Positions 22,028 through 33,381 of a stretch of 64,000 nt of DNA are shown in pieces. Source of the DNA: Terfezia claveryi (Eukaryota > Ascomycota > Pezizomycetes > Pezizales > Pezizaceae). The notes under the pieces are model-generated. The model did no database searches, was not told the DNA's origin, and was given only the letters and a program-made list of their open reading frames with translations. The first letter of the stretch is position 1. The number at the start of each line of letters is the position of its first letter. The stretch covers positions 372,001-436,000 of the forward strand of contig WHUX01000018.1 of NCBI GenBank assembly GCA_015179025.1, in the 5' to 3' direction. Position numbers and translations under genes: made by a program.

Positions 22028-24607
22028 ATGCAACGACCACCACCTCGTGCGAATTCTCCCCCACGGCCGGGATACCGTTCGCATCAAATGGACCACCGAG
22101 CCTCCACAGGATCTTTAGACCAGGCACATTATGGTCATCCACCAACTCATCATCATTTCCACAACCCGTATGGTACGGGCCCCTCTTCCCCAAGCGATAG
22201 TGCGGATGATTTAACTTACTACAATGGCCCCCCTCATGGTCCGCCTCCGGGTCATGGGCCATATCCGGGGCCTCCGCCTGGACATATGTACCCACTTCCC
22301 CCGCATCCTCTCATGAGAGGAGCCTTGCCTGGCCAACCCGTCCCCATGCACGCGGCCCAGCCTAGCTTGCGAGGACCTTCAGGAGAAGACTACCGCCGTG
22401 AATTAGGTGGTGGACTACGCGAACCCCCCGGTCCCGGGGGGATTGGGCACAGGAACACAGTGTCATCTGGTGCCCCAAAGCCTATACTCCGGCAGCCTCC
22501 TGCACCGCCGCCACCAGGTGATTATCCCCCTTCCCCGGACATTCGTCGCTCCCAGGGACAACGAAACCCAGATGCCCCCCAGCCTGGAGCATCTACCAGA
22601 GATCCGTCTCCAGATGACTGGGGGCGACAATACATGCACGGGAGGCAACCAAGTAGGGGTGGCTTCCCTCCGGATCCTCGCTACTCATATGCAGACCAAG
22701 CAGAAGCTAGGTATCGCATGGAGCAAGCCCAACAGGGGCGTGGGCGATCAGGGGATCAATCTCCCCCGTATGAGGACTATGAGGAGAGCCACGGAGGAGG
22801 CCCTGGGAGGCCGCGGAGTAGGTCAAGACCACCAGCACGGAGTCGAAGCGTTGGTCCTGGTGCACGGAGTCGAAGTCGGCCCCCAGAAAGGGGAGAACCT
22901 CCGAGTGCAGGACCACTGGTAAGAGCGCCACAAAAAGACTGGTACGAAGATGAATATGATGATTATGACGATGAATATCTTCGGTATCCCAATGGGAGCG
23001 ATGAGGTGAGCGGAGGAAGTGGCCCTAGCCGTGGAACAGGTAATACTCATTCCCGATCTGTGATGCGAACCTCCGTCAGGCTCACAAAGTGCTGCCGATA
23101 TAGGACATCGAAGTACCCGAGGTGAAGGCGTCGTGGCAGGAGGTGGCCCCGCGCAAACCTCCCGGCCAACAAATATCAGGGTTAATATCGGACGGGAAGC
23201 CGCATTGGATATATCGTACTCGGGATCGTCCGGGGCGCCACATAGGGCTCCCAACCGGGACAACACGCCAGCACAGCAAGCTCCACCAGCACCGCCACCC
23301 CAGCGTCAGGTACCAACACCTGCACCACAGCAGCAATATGCCCCACCTCCCGCTCACAGCCCTGCTCCTCCGCCACAGCAACAAGCTCCTCCACCACCCC
23401 GCCGCCGCCGCCGGTAGCACCTGCGCCCCCTCCAGCCCCTCCTGTAGTTCAGCAGGTGGTGGCAGCCGCTCCTCCGCCACAGCAGACTACGCTTCATCCC
23501 TCGGCAGGCATCGTTGCGGTCATCCCTCCAGCTGCCACCGAAGCAGATCACGGAGTCGTTTACGATGCCGATATGGATCGTGAGACAATGATGCAGAATC
23601 AGTTGATACCAGGCATGGGTGGATTGACCTTCACGGATCCCAATTCTTACGCAAATTACTTCGGCATGCCAGTTCAGCTATCCGACAAGTTTCTATATCA
23701 AGGTGGTGAAGGACGTCTCCGATCAAAGGAGGAGCGGAATCTGAGTGATGAAGAAGCTGGCGCACCTAAGCTCATCAAAACTACCATTGGTGCATTGCGA
23801 GACCGCGAGGCGGAGAAAGAGCGTGAAAGGGACTGGGATCGAAGAGACCGCGACAAGAGTCGTGATAGAGGCGACCCTCGTAGGCGGAGAAGTGTTTCTC
23901 GCCCCGCTGGTGAGCGGAGACGAGCCGGGAGCGCGGGTCCAGTAGAGGGTAAAAAGCCTAGGTGGACGAGGATCAGTAGGGAGATTATAAGTGAGAGAGC
24001 GGTGGAGAGCCTAGGATATGAGTTTAAGCCGTTACCGGATGCAATTACCATTTTCAAAGTGTTGACTAGGGATGATATTGACGAGCTGGTGGATTTATCC
24101 CGCAAGATTCGAGAAGGACGGAAACCTAGCGGTCGCGGAGACCGTGATAGACGAGACCGTGGTGACCGAGACGATCGGGATGGAGAACGAGACCGCCACC
24201 GAGATGATCGCCGCGACAGGGACGACCGAGACCGAGATCGTGACCGAGACCGAGACCGTGACCGTGACCGAGACCGTGACCGAGACCCTCGGGACCGCCG
24301 TGAACGCCGGCATAGGGATAGTTGGCATGGAGGAAAACCCCACGGGGGTCACCTAGGGCACATTGATATGCCGATAGGACCGCATCCCGCCCCAGCCCCA
24401 GCCCCAGCCCCACCTCCACCGCCTCCGGGAAGTGTTCACGGAGGACCACCGCAGCCTCCGCCGCCTCCGCCTGCACCAGCGCCGCCACAATTTCATGCGC
24501 CGCAGATGACAGGGCCACCGATGGCGGGAGGGTTGGTGGCGAATCCCAACGAGCCGGGGACGTTCTTGCACTACAGGAGGAATCCACCAAAGGCACAAGG
24601 GTTTTAG
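22028..24607 (+). CDS. DUF8035-type Pro/Arg-rich protein
   Basis: The start is the ATG at 22028 (MQRPPPRANS), with A at -3. The frame runs to about 23039, then needs an intron; GTAATA at 23040 to ATAG at 23103 (64 nt, phase 1) joins to HRSTRGEGVV and NIRVNIGREA. A second frame change is needed before 23456: either a 50-nt intron 23310-23359 or an indel in the CCA/CCG run near 23395. The C-terminal part contains KKPRWTRISREIISERAVES and IFKVLTRDDIDELVDL, which I recognise as the conserved block of fungal DUF8035 proteins. It is followed by about 25 Arg-Asp repeats and Pro/Ala runs. The N-terminal half is disordered, with RSRS-like Arg/Ser dipeptides suggesting a nuclear or RNA-associated role (inference). 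The stop is TAG at 24605-24607. Confidence 0.75.
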
Positions 24608-26446
24608 TGAGTATCCTGTTTTGTAAGATATCAAGGGGGAAGGAAAGCTAATGTTTATGTGTGATGTAGCCGAACTGGATAAGTTCATTTGGGTATATGC
24701 AGGAAACGTTTTGTGTGATTCTGGGGAGGGGGGATGCAGGAGCTGCCATTTATCTATCTACTACTTTCTCAGTCTATGGCCATTTACGTGTTCATTTGCG
24801 TGTTCATTTGCGTGTCTTTATTTCATGATCATCTCACCTCTTTTCCAGTCATTTTCTTTTTTTTTATGTGCTTGCTTTGTTTTATTTTATGTCTCGAAAT
24901 GTTTTATGTATTGAGGTTCACAGGCCTACTTATCGAATCCTTTTTTTTTTTTTTTAAATTTTTTATTGTTTTCCCCCTGGTGGGGTGTATTGGGAGCCGC
25001 CGGGGGGGGAGGGGGAAGATGGCTGTGTGGGGTGAGCCATGGATCGGTCTTTTTTTGGAGCGTGAGTATCAGTATTTTCTTTGGGCTGTGGGTGCTTGGG
25101 GATTGGTATTTTCCTTTGTGCTTTAGGTATATACATATACATGTTTTCGTCTTGAATGAACCGACCAAACAGGCACCAGGTGACATTTAGATATCAATAG
25201 TTGACGCCTCGAGCTGACCCTCCGAATGTTGTACTTGAGCATACATAATAGGTACACCACCACAGATCAGTCTGGTGATTTAGGCCTCCAAAAGTCCTAG
25301 GTCACTTTCTATAAACAATGATACATACAGAGTACATATACAGCTTTGTGACTCTCGATAAACATACAAGTAACAAATTTCCAAGTTGAGTGGCTACATT
25401 TGCGGACTTATAGGGCTCTCAGGCTGGAGATCAGCCAACTGAAGACAAAAGAGACCCACACACAACCTGCATCAACTAATTCTGCACGGGTAATGTCCAT
25501 ATCCAACGTGATAGTGTGAAAATTCATCAGCCAGAATCTCAACCATTTTGGTTGAAGGTTGTAGAAATTCTTGTTGAGGTCGTACTGAACGCTCACTATA
25601 ACGCCTGGGAGAGGTTGAATGATTTCAACTTCTCCATTGTCTCTTTGCCGTCAATAGGTGTTTGCAGGAAGTTGAATCAACAATCCCACGGCGGCTTTTT
25701 GGGATTGAGCCACTGTGAGCAGAGGTATTAGGTATTAGCACATGATAATCTAGGTTAATATCCCCGACAGAATGTTTCAGATGAAACATTGGGGCTGACT
25801 GGTGTATGAGTAGCCGGCGCTGAGATAACTGGAAATTGATTGCCTCATCAGTATCCGGGTGTGATTTTTTATTTTTTTTTTTTTTTTTTTCGTATTCTTA
25901 TTTTTTCGTCTAGGACTCTTACTCTTCCTATGCTAGAACACCCCTTCTTGAGGTCTTTATTGGCACCATCGGGGCCTCGACAAATATCGTAAGCTTCCAC
26001 TGGGTGACGGGGGGCTTTCAGGGGCTTGTTTCAGGCCGATGGAAGTTTGAGGTCTTGTGGTTAGCTTCCAGTATTTTGAGTTCTGCCGCACACGTGCTAC
26101 ACTGACTGAGTCAGCGAGGCGGTTTGGTTTTCTGGGGGAGGGGCATTCTGTGTGGTAGAGTGAGGTGGAGCTGTCAGACAGGACTTCGGAATCGCAGTGA
26201 CCTTCGCGATTGAATTGCAAAAAAAAAAACTAACCCTGAGTTGATTGATGAATAACAAGGAATTGATATATACTTTGTAGCAAGTACTCCTCAAATTCAC
26301 ACAGCGTTATAAATAAAGAACCCAACTCATCTTGGGCAACCTTGTATCCGTATTGTCCTTGGCCTTTTTTTTTTTGTTACCTGTTTAGCTGATATAAATG
26401 GGGCTCGAGATATGTGTAAAGACCATTAGTACTTCCAGATATGATC
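24608..26446. other. Intergenic stretch, no gene recognised
   Basis: This is the 3' flank of the DUF8035 gene, with T-rich homopolymer tracts (around 24940 and 25870). Only short frames are present. Confidence 0.45.
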
Positions 26447-26985
26447 CCTACCCTTGCAAGCCTACTAGTGAGCAGCCACCGTCTAGTGCACACCCCTGCA
26501 AAAACCCCTGCAACAGCGTCTCCAGCCACAACTCATGATATATCAGGAGCCTAGTGATTCTGGCTAAATGCATATCTATAGAAACAAGTACGCTCTACAA
26601 TATGGTTATGCTCACATCCCACCAAAATCAAGTGAAGACCCAATATCCCCCCCTTTCAATATGGCCTCCCCGAAGACCCACCCCCACCCCCTCAACCACC
26701 CGTATAGGCCAGGTACCCAGCAGGTGAGCCAATGACGACTAGAAGGTCATTTCCTGGTATCTATATTCATGTCAAAACAGCCTCTAGGGCAGCAGCCTTG
26801 AATATGATGGAATGGTATGCAATCAAAAAAAACCCAAAATGAGCTATTTTAAGAATTTACTAAATTTGCTCTATCTATGCTATCCTGGACCCTAGCCTTT
26901 CCCCCTTCTATAACCACCACTCCGCAGCATTCTCAATTACTACGGAAAGGCCTCCAATAGCTCTAAAAGCTCCAATACCCCCTCT
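26447..26985 (+). repeat. Left arm of foldback element
   Basis: This is the inverted partner of 27714-28264. The outermost part is best conserved, and similarity fades toward the centre, where small indels accumulate. Confidence 0.85.
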
Positions 26986-27713
26986 TTGGCCTTCATGGGT
27001 CGCTTGTAATTGGGGGGTTTCTGAGGTTGTTGCAACCCCCTCATTTCAACCATTTGTTCCCCATCATCGATATTTCCCAATATCTAAGTACCCGCCAGTA
27101 GGCGAGCATATTCTGATTAACCGAGCATTAGTCTAACGTCAGCCTGGTGTGCCTGACCTACTATTTAGCTAGTATCCACTATAGCGTCCTTGTTCCAACC
27201 GGACTATATAGGCAGTGCCCAATCTAGCGTCCAACCTAGTGTCCAGCCTAGTGCCAACCTATATAGCACTCAACTGGTGTGCTCTACCAACTGTTCTGCG
27301 TTGGTATTGGTAATGCTTGGGTGGGTTGCAAAAATGCCTCGAGAAAGGTGATAAAAGCGGCTATTGGAGCCCAGAATTAGGGGAGGGGTATTGGAGTTCC
27401 AGAGCTACTAGTATTAGAGACCCCTACGAGGGTGCTAAAGCTCTGGAGGAGAGTTCGGATCAGGCGGATCTAGGAATGAGACTAGATCTAGGAGGGCATA
27501 AATAAGGTGTATTTGGTTAATTGGATAATAGCTCTCGGAATTGCTTATTTGGGAGATTAGTACCCCGAATTGAGGCCTTCCATTGTTACCATTTTGCACG
27601 CTCCACCTTCAGTGCGTAGATGCTAGGCATAGGTCTCCTAGTTGTTATAGGCCTATTTGTGCAATATTTGGTGTATAGGTAGAGGGAGTAGCTGTTAGGA
27701 GGATAGTTCTTGA

Positions 27714-28264
27714 AGGGAGGCAGTATTGGAGCTATTGGAGCTTTTAGAGCGATTGGGGACCTCTCCGTAGTGATTGAGAATGCTGTAGAGGGGCAGGTTG
27801 CAGAAGGGGAAGGTGGAGAGTTCAGACTAGCATATATAAAGTAAGTTAGTTAATTCTGAAAATAGTTTATTTTGGAGCGCTGTTGTAGATTGTATAAATT
27901 TTGGTCATATTGGCGGCTGCTGCCCTAGAGGCTGTTATGACATGAATATAGATACCAGAAAATGGCCTTCTAGTCGTCATAGGCTCACCCGCTGGGTACC
28001 TGGCCTATACGAGTGGTTGAGAGGGTGGGGTGGGTCTTCGGGAAGGTCATGTTGGAAAGGGGAATATTGGGTCTTCAGTTGATCTTGGTGGGATGTGAGC
28101 GTAACCATGTTGTAGAGCGTACTCATTTTCATAGATATGTATTTAGTCAGAATCACTATGCTCATGATATCTCACGAGTTGTGGCTGGAGACGCTGTTGC
28201 AGGGGGGTTTTGCAGGGGTGTGCACTAGACGGTGGCTGCTCACTAGTAGGCTTGCAAGGGTAGG
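27714..28264 (-). repeat. Right arm of foldback element
   Basis: This is the inverted partner of 26447-26985. It ends CTTGCAAGGGTAGG. Confidence 0.85.
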
Positions 28265-30693
28265 TCTTATTGGCTTTCTGGGGATAGTTCTCTGTTCAGG
28301 AAAAAAAATTATTTCTACCAAAGATCCCGTCTAAATGTGCTCTTTTATTCGAGAGACAAATGCAAAAGGTATGCAACTCCAATTCCAATTCCAACCATCC
28401 TGCTAAGGCCCTCTATATCTAGATCTCCCTTTTTTATTTATTTATCAGGTTGATATACGGAGGAGTATACATGATGGTTATTTCCTCTGGAGGAATTGTA
28501 ATGATGACCATTGAATGGGGGTTTATTGTATGTATGTGTATCAAGAAATGGAACCGTAGCAAGTTCAGGGTAATGTTTGTTATTGATGCTCGTGCAAGCA
28601 TGTATCTGAGACTTAATTTCTTCAGAGTTATTATCAGCCACGCCAACCTAGGGTAGCATAGCGAGAATCAGATCAGGTGGGGGGTCCTGTTAGGGGGGGC
28701 CTTCGCACTGCAAGAGCAGAGAAATAGAGAGAGAAATAGATCTCGAAATTCAAATATACAACGATGTGGGGAGGGTAGTCCAGGAAAATAGAAACGTTAA
28801 CAAGTATGGTATGATTACAAATGGGTTTGCATGATTACATTTAAGATGCCCTGATGATTAATACTGGTACTTGTATCAATCAAGCTCTTACTCTCCTCGA
28901 TTGGGTAGTTTTATATCTTCAGGTGATACATTTGAGGTGCTTTGTTGATGACATCATGAGAACTAGCTTGAGTTACATTGTACCATGCTCCTCCTGTATA
29001 TCTGAATTATACCATTAGACAATAGTCTGAGAGGAGAGAGGAGAGAAAGTGCATTGGCTGATTTAAAAAAAAAAAAAAAATAGAGATAGATCTCTCATTT
29101 TCAACTTGACCATTGCAAGTTCTATGTTGGCATTTTGTTTCCAATGATATCCCCTCGTAAATCTCACATACTGACTGATCCGCATCCGCCTAATAATCCG
29201 TATATGCTTACAATACATCTCATATCCCACTTGCAGCTACATAGCTCTAGCTATGAGGATCGAGGAGTATATATATCAATTGGAGGGGGAAGAGGGGGTG
29301 TATCTGTAGTTTAGATTTGGATAAACCACGACACCCCCCCCCCCCCTTCTTTGTAACCTACCTCTCTAAAAAAAAAAAAAAAACTTCTAGTGATGAAGAT
29401 CTAAATAATCACTGAATTGAAGAGAAGGATTGCTGAGTACATAGATATTGCAACTTTTAAATCCCTCGGTGTTGCTTAGAAAATAGGCGGATACTGCTTT
29501 ACAGCATCGAGGGCTGACAATCAAAGGTTATATGCAAAAAGTTATTAGCAAAAACCATACCTTAGCCTAAATTCCACCTTTTTTCCAACTAAAGATTCAA
29601 CCATTCCATAACCACTTTACCCAATGCCTCTCGGCAGGCAACAACAACAACTCGGGTTTTCTGTACCAGAGGGTTAGCAGAACATGACTGCAGTATCCTC
29701 TCGGCTCTAGCTGAACGGACACAGATTGGACTCCTGAATTGATCTGGGGGATGATGGAGGACAAGTAATAGCCTAGTTATATGTGTTTAATATAGCTCTA
29801 GTTAGGTCAAGTACGTTTTATACTACATGCAGTAACATAGTGGGTATACTGCCCGCGAGCGGCCCAGAACATATGCATACTCGACGAGTAATATAATATA
29901 ATCCCCCCCCCCCCGCCCTCTTCGCCCAATCTCTCCCTCCTAACCACCCTACACACATCTATGAACCATCCCGACTCCTTTCCCAAAACGCCACTCTCTC
30001 GATTAATATTCAGGGTTATATACTGTATAAAACATTTCCCCCAATCATTAAAAAAAAAAAGAAAAAAAAAAGATCCCAAAAATAAGAAAATAATCAAAGA
30101 ACATATACATATTTGAATCAATGTGTGGATATACATACTGCAGTATATAAATCCTACCTAGGTAAAATCACAATCTAAAAACTTTTTCAATTCGCTCTCA
30201 TTTCCTTTTTCCTTCCCTGGTTAGATCTCCAAATATAAGTTTCTTACTCTCACTAGTTCAGGGTAACAATAATAATACACACGCAACACATATACGCTTA
30301 GCGAGCTTTCTTATACCACAACCCACCCACCCCTAACAAAACAAAATAAAACCAAAACCAAAACCAAAACCAAAATCCTCATGGATATAATCGGATATCA
30401 AGATACCAATATACTATACGTTCATGAATAAACGTTACTTACTATGCCTATATAAACAAAACAACAACAAAAACCCACAAACACACAGGGGAATAAGTGA
30501 GCTACAAGAAGAATGAAGAATGCACATAACAGCCAACGCAAAAAAAAGAGGAACCAAAAAAAGAGGAACCAAAAAAAAAAAAAAAAAAAAAAACGTTCAA
30601 GAAGAAAAGAAAGAAAGCAAGAAACGAAAATGCATACATCACTTGATAACCCCACTGCGCACCCATACACAACCACAACCCCCCCGCGCCCAT
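28265..30693. other. Gene-free, homopolymer-rich stretch
   Basis: It contains A, T and C homopolymer tracts (for example around 29066, 29335, 29370, 29906 and 30050-30070). The last ~600 bp are probably the 3' UTR of the GH17 gene on the minus strand. No coding feature is supported. Confidence 0.45.
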
Positions 30694-33381
30694 CTAATTA
30701 CAACTCGGAATCACCACATTCGCCTTTAACTTCCTGTTCGCATCCAACAAGCCCCACTTATCCTCCCACTCCTTCCCCGCCTCATTATACATCACCTTCC
30801 ACGGCTCATCAAAGGCCGAGAACCAAAAGTACTCTGTTTCATCCTTGATTTTTTGACAGACCCAGTCATTCAGAAACGTATTCAACTCGTCCACCCCCGC
30901 CACAGATCCCTGCAGTGTGCCCCCTTCCGTTGGCCATCCCACTTCCGAAATCATGCCGCGGATGCCCGCAGCCTTGGCTTTGGGAAGGTTGTTTGTGTCG
31001 TAAAAGGACATTGTCCAAGTAGTGGCGTTTACGGCGGCTACGCCGCCAAAGAAGGGGTGGATGTTTGCCATGAGGACATCGACGGAGGAGGCGAGGGACG
31101 AATCCCAGTTTGAGCCGAGATCGGAGGTGCCAATGGGGAGGTTGATTCCCTTGGCAGTGAGATTCGTTTTGACTTCCCTTAGTACTGTACTTAATGCTGG
31201 CGCTGTCATGTCCTTTCGGAATAGGACCTCGTTCCCCACGACTACACCCTCGAACATGCTCGCTGGGTACTTGTCGAGAATATCATACATGTGGACTAGC
31301 GAGCGTGCGTTTGTTGTGGCGTTGTAGTCGAGCCAGATGCCGAGCCAGATTTTCATGTCGACGCCGGTGGTTTTAATCCCGTCGAGGACCATCTCTGCTT
31401 GGTTACAATCTGTGCCGTAGAGGCGGACGCGGGTGGTGAGTTGCGACATGATAGCGACGTCGATATTGACCTGTGCTTGTGTCGGGGGATTATCGAGACA
31501 TTCAGGATACTGGGAGTCAAGAGGGGTGTAGTCTATCCCATGGAAGACCTTATGCAGCGCGGGATTATCAAGATAGTCTTTCCATTTCCCAGTGTCCTTG
31601 GAGGAAGTAGGTGTTGTTGTTTTCCCCCCGTTAGAGTCTGTAGAATCGTTTGAGGAATTGCTGTTGTCCGAGGAGCTTTTTGATGAGGATTTCTTTTTCG
31701 TGAGGATGACCCCCGCGGCGATGCCGCCAGCGATGGCGAATAGGAGGATGAGGACGATAATTATTGCGATTGTGCGAGTTTTTTTTTTCGAGTGCTTTTG
31801 CGAGGCGAGCCAGTCAGATTCTTTCTCGACTATGCCTGCGGCGACTATATTACCAGCACTACCACCACCACCAACTTCGCGCGCATTCTCCCCCACTGGC
31901 GCAGTGGTGTTTATTCCACCAGATAATAACCCCCCAGTATCTGCTGCATCACCCCCATGGCCACCCACCATCACAGCCCCAGCCGCACCCCCTAGAGCCC
32001 CCGCACCAACAAGCACCCCACTATTGTTGTTACTCTTTGCCCCCCTCAACCCCGCCAATATCCCATGAGCCCTACCGTGACCCCCTGGCGGCGGCGTAGC
32101 AAGCCCGTCATCAGGATCATTCTCATCCAACAGGTTTACGTCAATCTGTCCGTCCATCCCCAGTGCCGTCGTGGAGCCGCCGCCGATGCCGGAGAAGCGT
32201 TTATACGGAGAATCGTCGGCGGGAATGAGGGCTATTCCTGCCCCAGCAGGGGCGGGGGGAAGAGACCGCCGGCGGGAGGTTTGGGAGTGGAGAGAAGAGT
32301 TTGAGGGGTGGGTAAGGTTGGAAGTGAGGTGTGGGGCGTTCGGGAGGGGAAGGCCAGCGAGGGTGGCGGCAGTATGGAGGGAGGTGGAGCTGCCTGAGTG
32401 GTGTCCTCCATGGAGAGGAGGTGGGAGAGGAGGTGGGAGAGGGTGGGGGGAGGAGCCGGAGTAGTTGTTACCGTTATTATAGTATTGCTGCTGCTGCGGA
32501 TGAGGATAGCCGCCCCCCTGGTTAAAGTACCCACCATTCTCCCCTTGTATATATTGCTGCTGCTGCGGCGGATGAGGATACTGCCCCCCAGCTCCACCAC
32601 TCCCCTGTCCCTCCGGAGTCTTAGTTCGCCCAACCGGCGCCCCCGCCGTAGCAAATCCCCTCGCGGACGAAGTTGTCGACGGCGAATATCCCTCTCCCCC
32701 TGTTCCTGCCGTATACACTCCCCTATTCTGGCCCTGGCTATGGGGGGAATCATACTCCCCGTCTTCCATAAGGGGATCGTACTGATCCCTCATCGATGCA
32801 ACGGACCGTCGATGTTCGCGTATCTGTGAGAATGCAGAATCTGGATGCGCGCCTGGATAGAATGGCCTCGTTTGCTCCTCCACTGCTGTAGCTGCTCCAC
32901 CTTCCACCCCCCTCGTCGTCGCATTATCCTGCAGTGGCATCATCCTATCCTTCTTTTTTGGCGATCTCGATCTCCCGCCGGTTTTCTGCCGTGATTGCTG
33001 AGCCCCTATCCCAATATCCCCCGCAAAATCCGCCTCTAAATCCCCACTCGGCACACTCGAATACACTCCCTCCCTACTATCCCTATCCCCACCAATCCCC
33101 CACTTTGACCCAACTGGAACCCTACTGACCTGCCCTTGTACTGGCCGCCTCGAACTATGCCCCTGCACCAACGACTGGTTCTGTCCTCCGTGATGCACTT
33201 GCAGCGGCTCCGTTACCTCCGGGGGCGGCGGGCTCGGCGATGAATTGCGATTGGGTCTCTCGTGGATTATGGAGCGGTGGACGCTGAGTCCTCGGTTTGG
33301 AGGCGGAGGTGGGTAGCTGTAATGACCGTCGTCCGCGGTGGGAGAGGATGGAAAGTGTTGCTGGGAGAGAGGGTTGGACAT
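30694..33381 (-). CDS. btgC: GH17 glucan endo-1,3-beta-glucosidase, type II membrane (btgC-like)
   Basis: A single-exon gene of 895 residues from the ATG at 33379-33381 (MSNPLSQQHF, A at -3); an in-frame codon at 33486 is less likely. About 530 residues of Ser/Pro/Gly-rich cytosolic N-terminus precede one membrane segment (IAIIIVLILLFAIAGGIAAG, about 535-558). A Ser/Asn/Asp linker and a GH17 catalytic domain (about 600-895) follow. The acid/base Glu is E718 in VVVGNEVLF and the nucleophile is E813 in SEVGWPTEGG, so both catalytic residues are present. This is the layout of Aspergillus BtgC: a wall-facing enzyme that cuts or branches beta-1,3-glucan during wall remodelling, held in the plasma membrane by its N-terminal anchor (family knowledge). 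The 3' end is a natural stop after VVIPSCN. Confidence 0.95.
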   Translation of the reverse strand: MSNPLSQQHFPSSPTADDGHYSYPPPPPNRGLSVHRSIIHERPNRNSSPSPPPPEVTEPLQVHHGGQNQSLVQGHSSRRPVQGQVSRVPVGSKWGIGGDRDSREGVYSSVPSGDLEADFAGDIGIGAQQSRQKTGGRSRSPKKKDRMMPLQDNATTRGVEGGAATAVEEQTRPFYPGAHPDSAFSQIREHRRSVASMRDQYDPLMEDGEYDSPHSQGQNRGVYTAGTGGEGYSPSTTSSARGFATAGAPVGRTKTPEGQGSGGAGGQYPHPPQQQQYIQGENGGYFNQGGGYPHPQQQQYYNNGNNYSGSSPHPLPPPLPPPLHGGHHSGSSTSLHTAATLAGLPLPNAPHLTSNLTHPSNSSLHSQTSRRRSLPPAPAGAGIALIPADDSPYKRFSGIGGGSTTALGMDGQIDVNLLDENDPDDGLATPPPGGHGRAHGILAGLRGAKSNNNSGVLVGAGALGGAAGAVMVGGHGGDAADTGGLLSGGINTTAPVGENAREVGGGGSAGNIVAAGIVEKESDWLASQKHSKKKTRTIAIIIVLILLFAIAGGIAAGVILTKKKSSSKSSSDNSNSSNDSTDSNGGKTTTPTSSKDTGKWKDYLDNPALHKVFHGIDYTPLDSQYPECLDNPPTQAQVNIDVAIMSQLTTRVRLYGTDCNQAEMVLDGIKTTGVDMKIWLGIWLDYNATTNARSLVHMYDILDKYPASMFEGVVVGNEVLFRKDMTAPALSTVLREVKTNLTAKGINLPIGTSDLGSNWDSSLASSVDVLMANIHPFFGGVAAVNATTWTMSFYDTNNLPKAKAAGIRGMISEVGWPTEGGTLQGSVAGVDELNTFLNDWVCQKIKDETEYFWFSAFDEPWKVMYNEAGKEWEDKWGLLDANRKLKANVVIPSCN

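Larger units (their letters stand above)
26447..28264. mobile_element. Long-TIR foldback element (~1.8 kb)
   Basis: 26447-26985 is repeated in inverted orientation at about 27714-28264. The outer ends are identical over about 50 bp (CCTACCCTTGCAAGCCTACT...), and overall identity is near 90% by eye. The arms differ mostly by C/T and G/A transitions, as expected from RIP or methylation-driven decay. The ~730-bp centre has a short degenerate tandem repeat (27224-27258) and only a 62-codon frame with no transposase motif. Arms of over 500 bp with a small centre are typical of foldback or non-autonomous MULE-like elements. I could not find a convincing 8-10 bp target duplication (flanks ATATGATC and TCTTATTG). 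Confidence 0.85.

Noticed and set aside
24095..24596. Minus-strand frames with VTVSVTVSVS-like or GLGLGHG-like repeats
   Set aside because: Direct reverse reading of the Arg-Asp and Pro-rich repeats of the DUF8035 gene.
30853..33128. Plus-strand frames opposite the btgC-like gene
   Set aside because: Shadows of a gene whose minus-strand frame has clear GH17 catalytic motifs.
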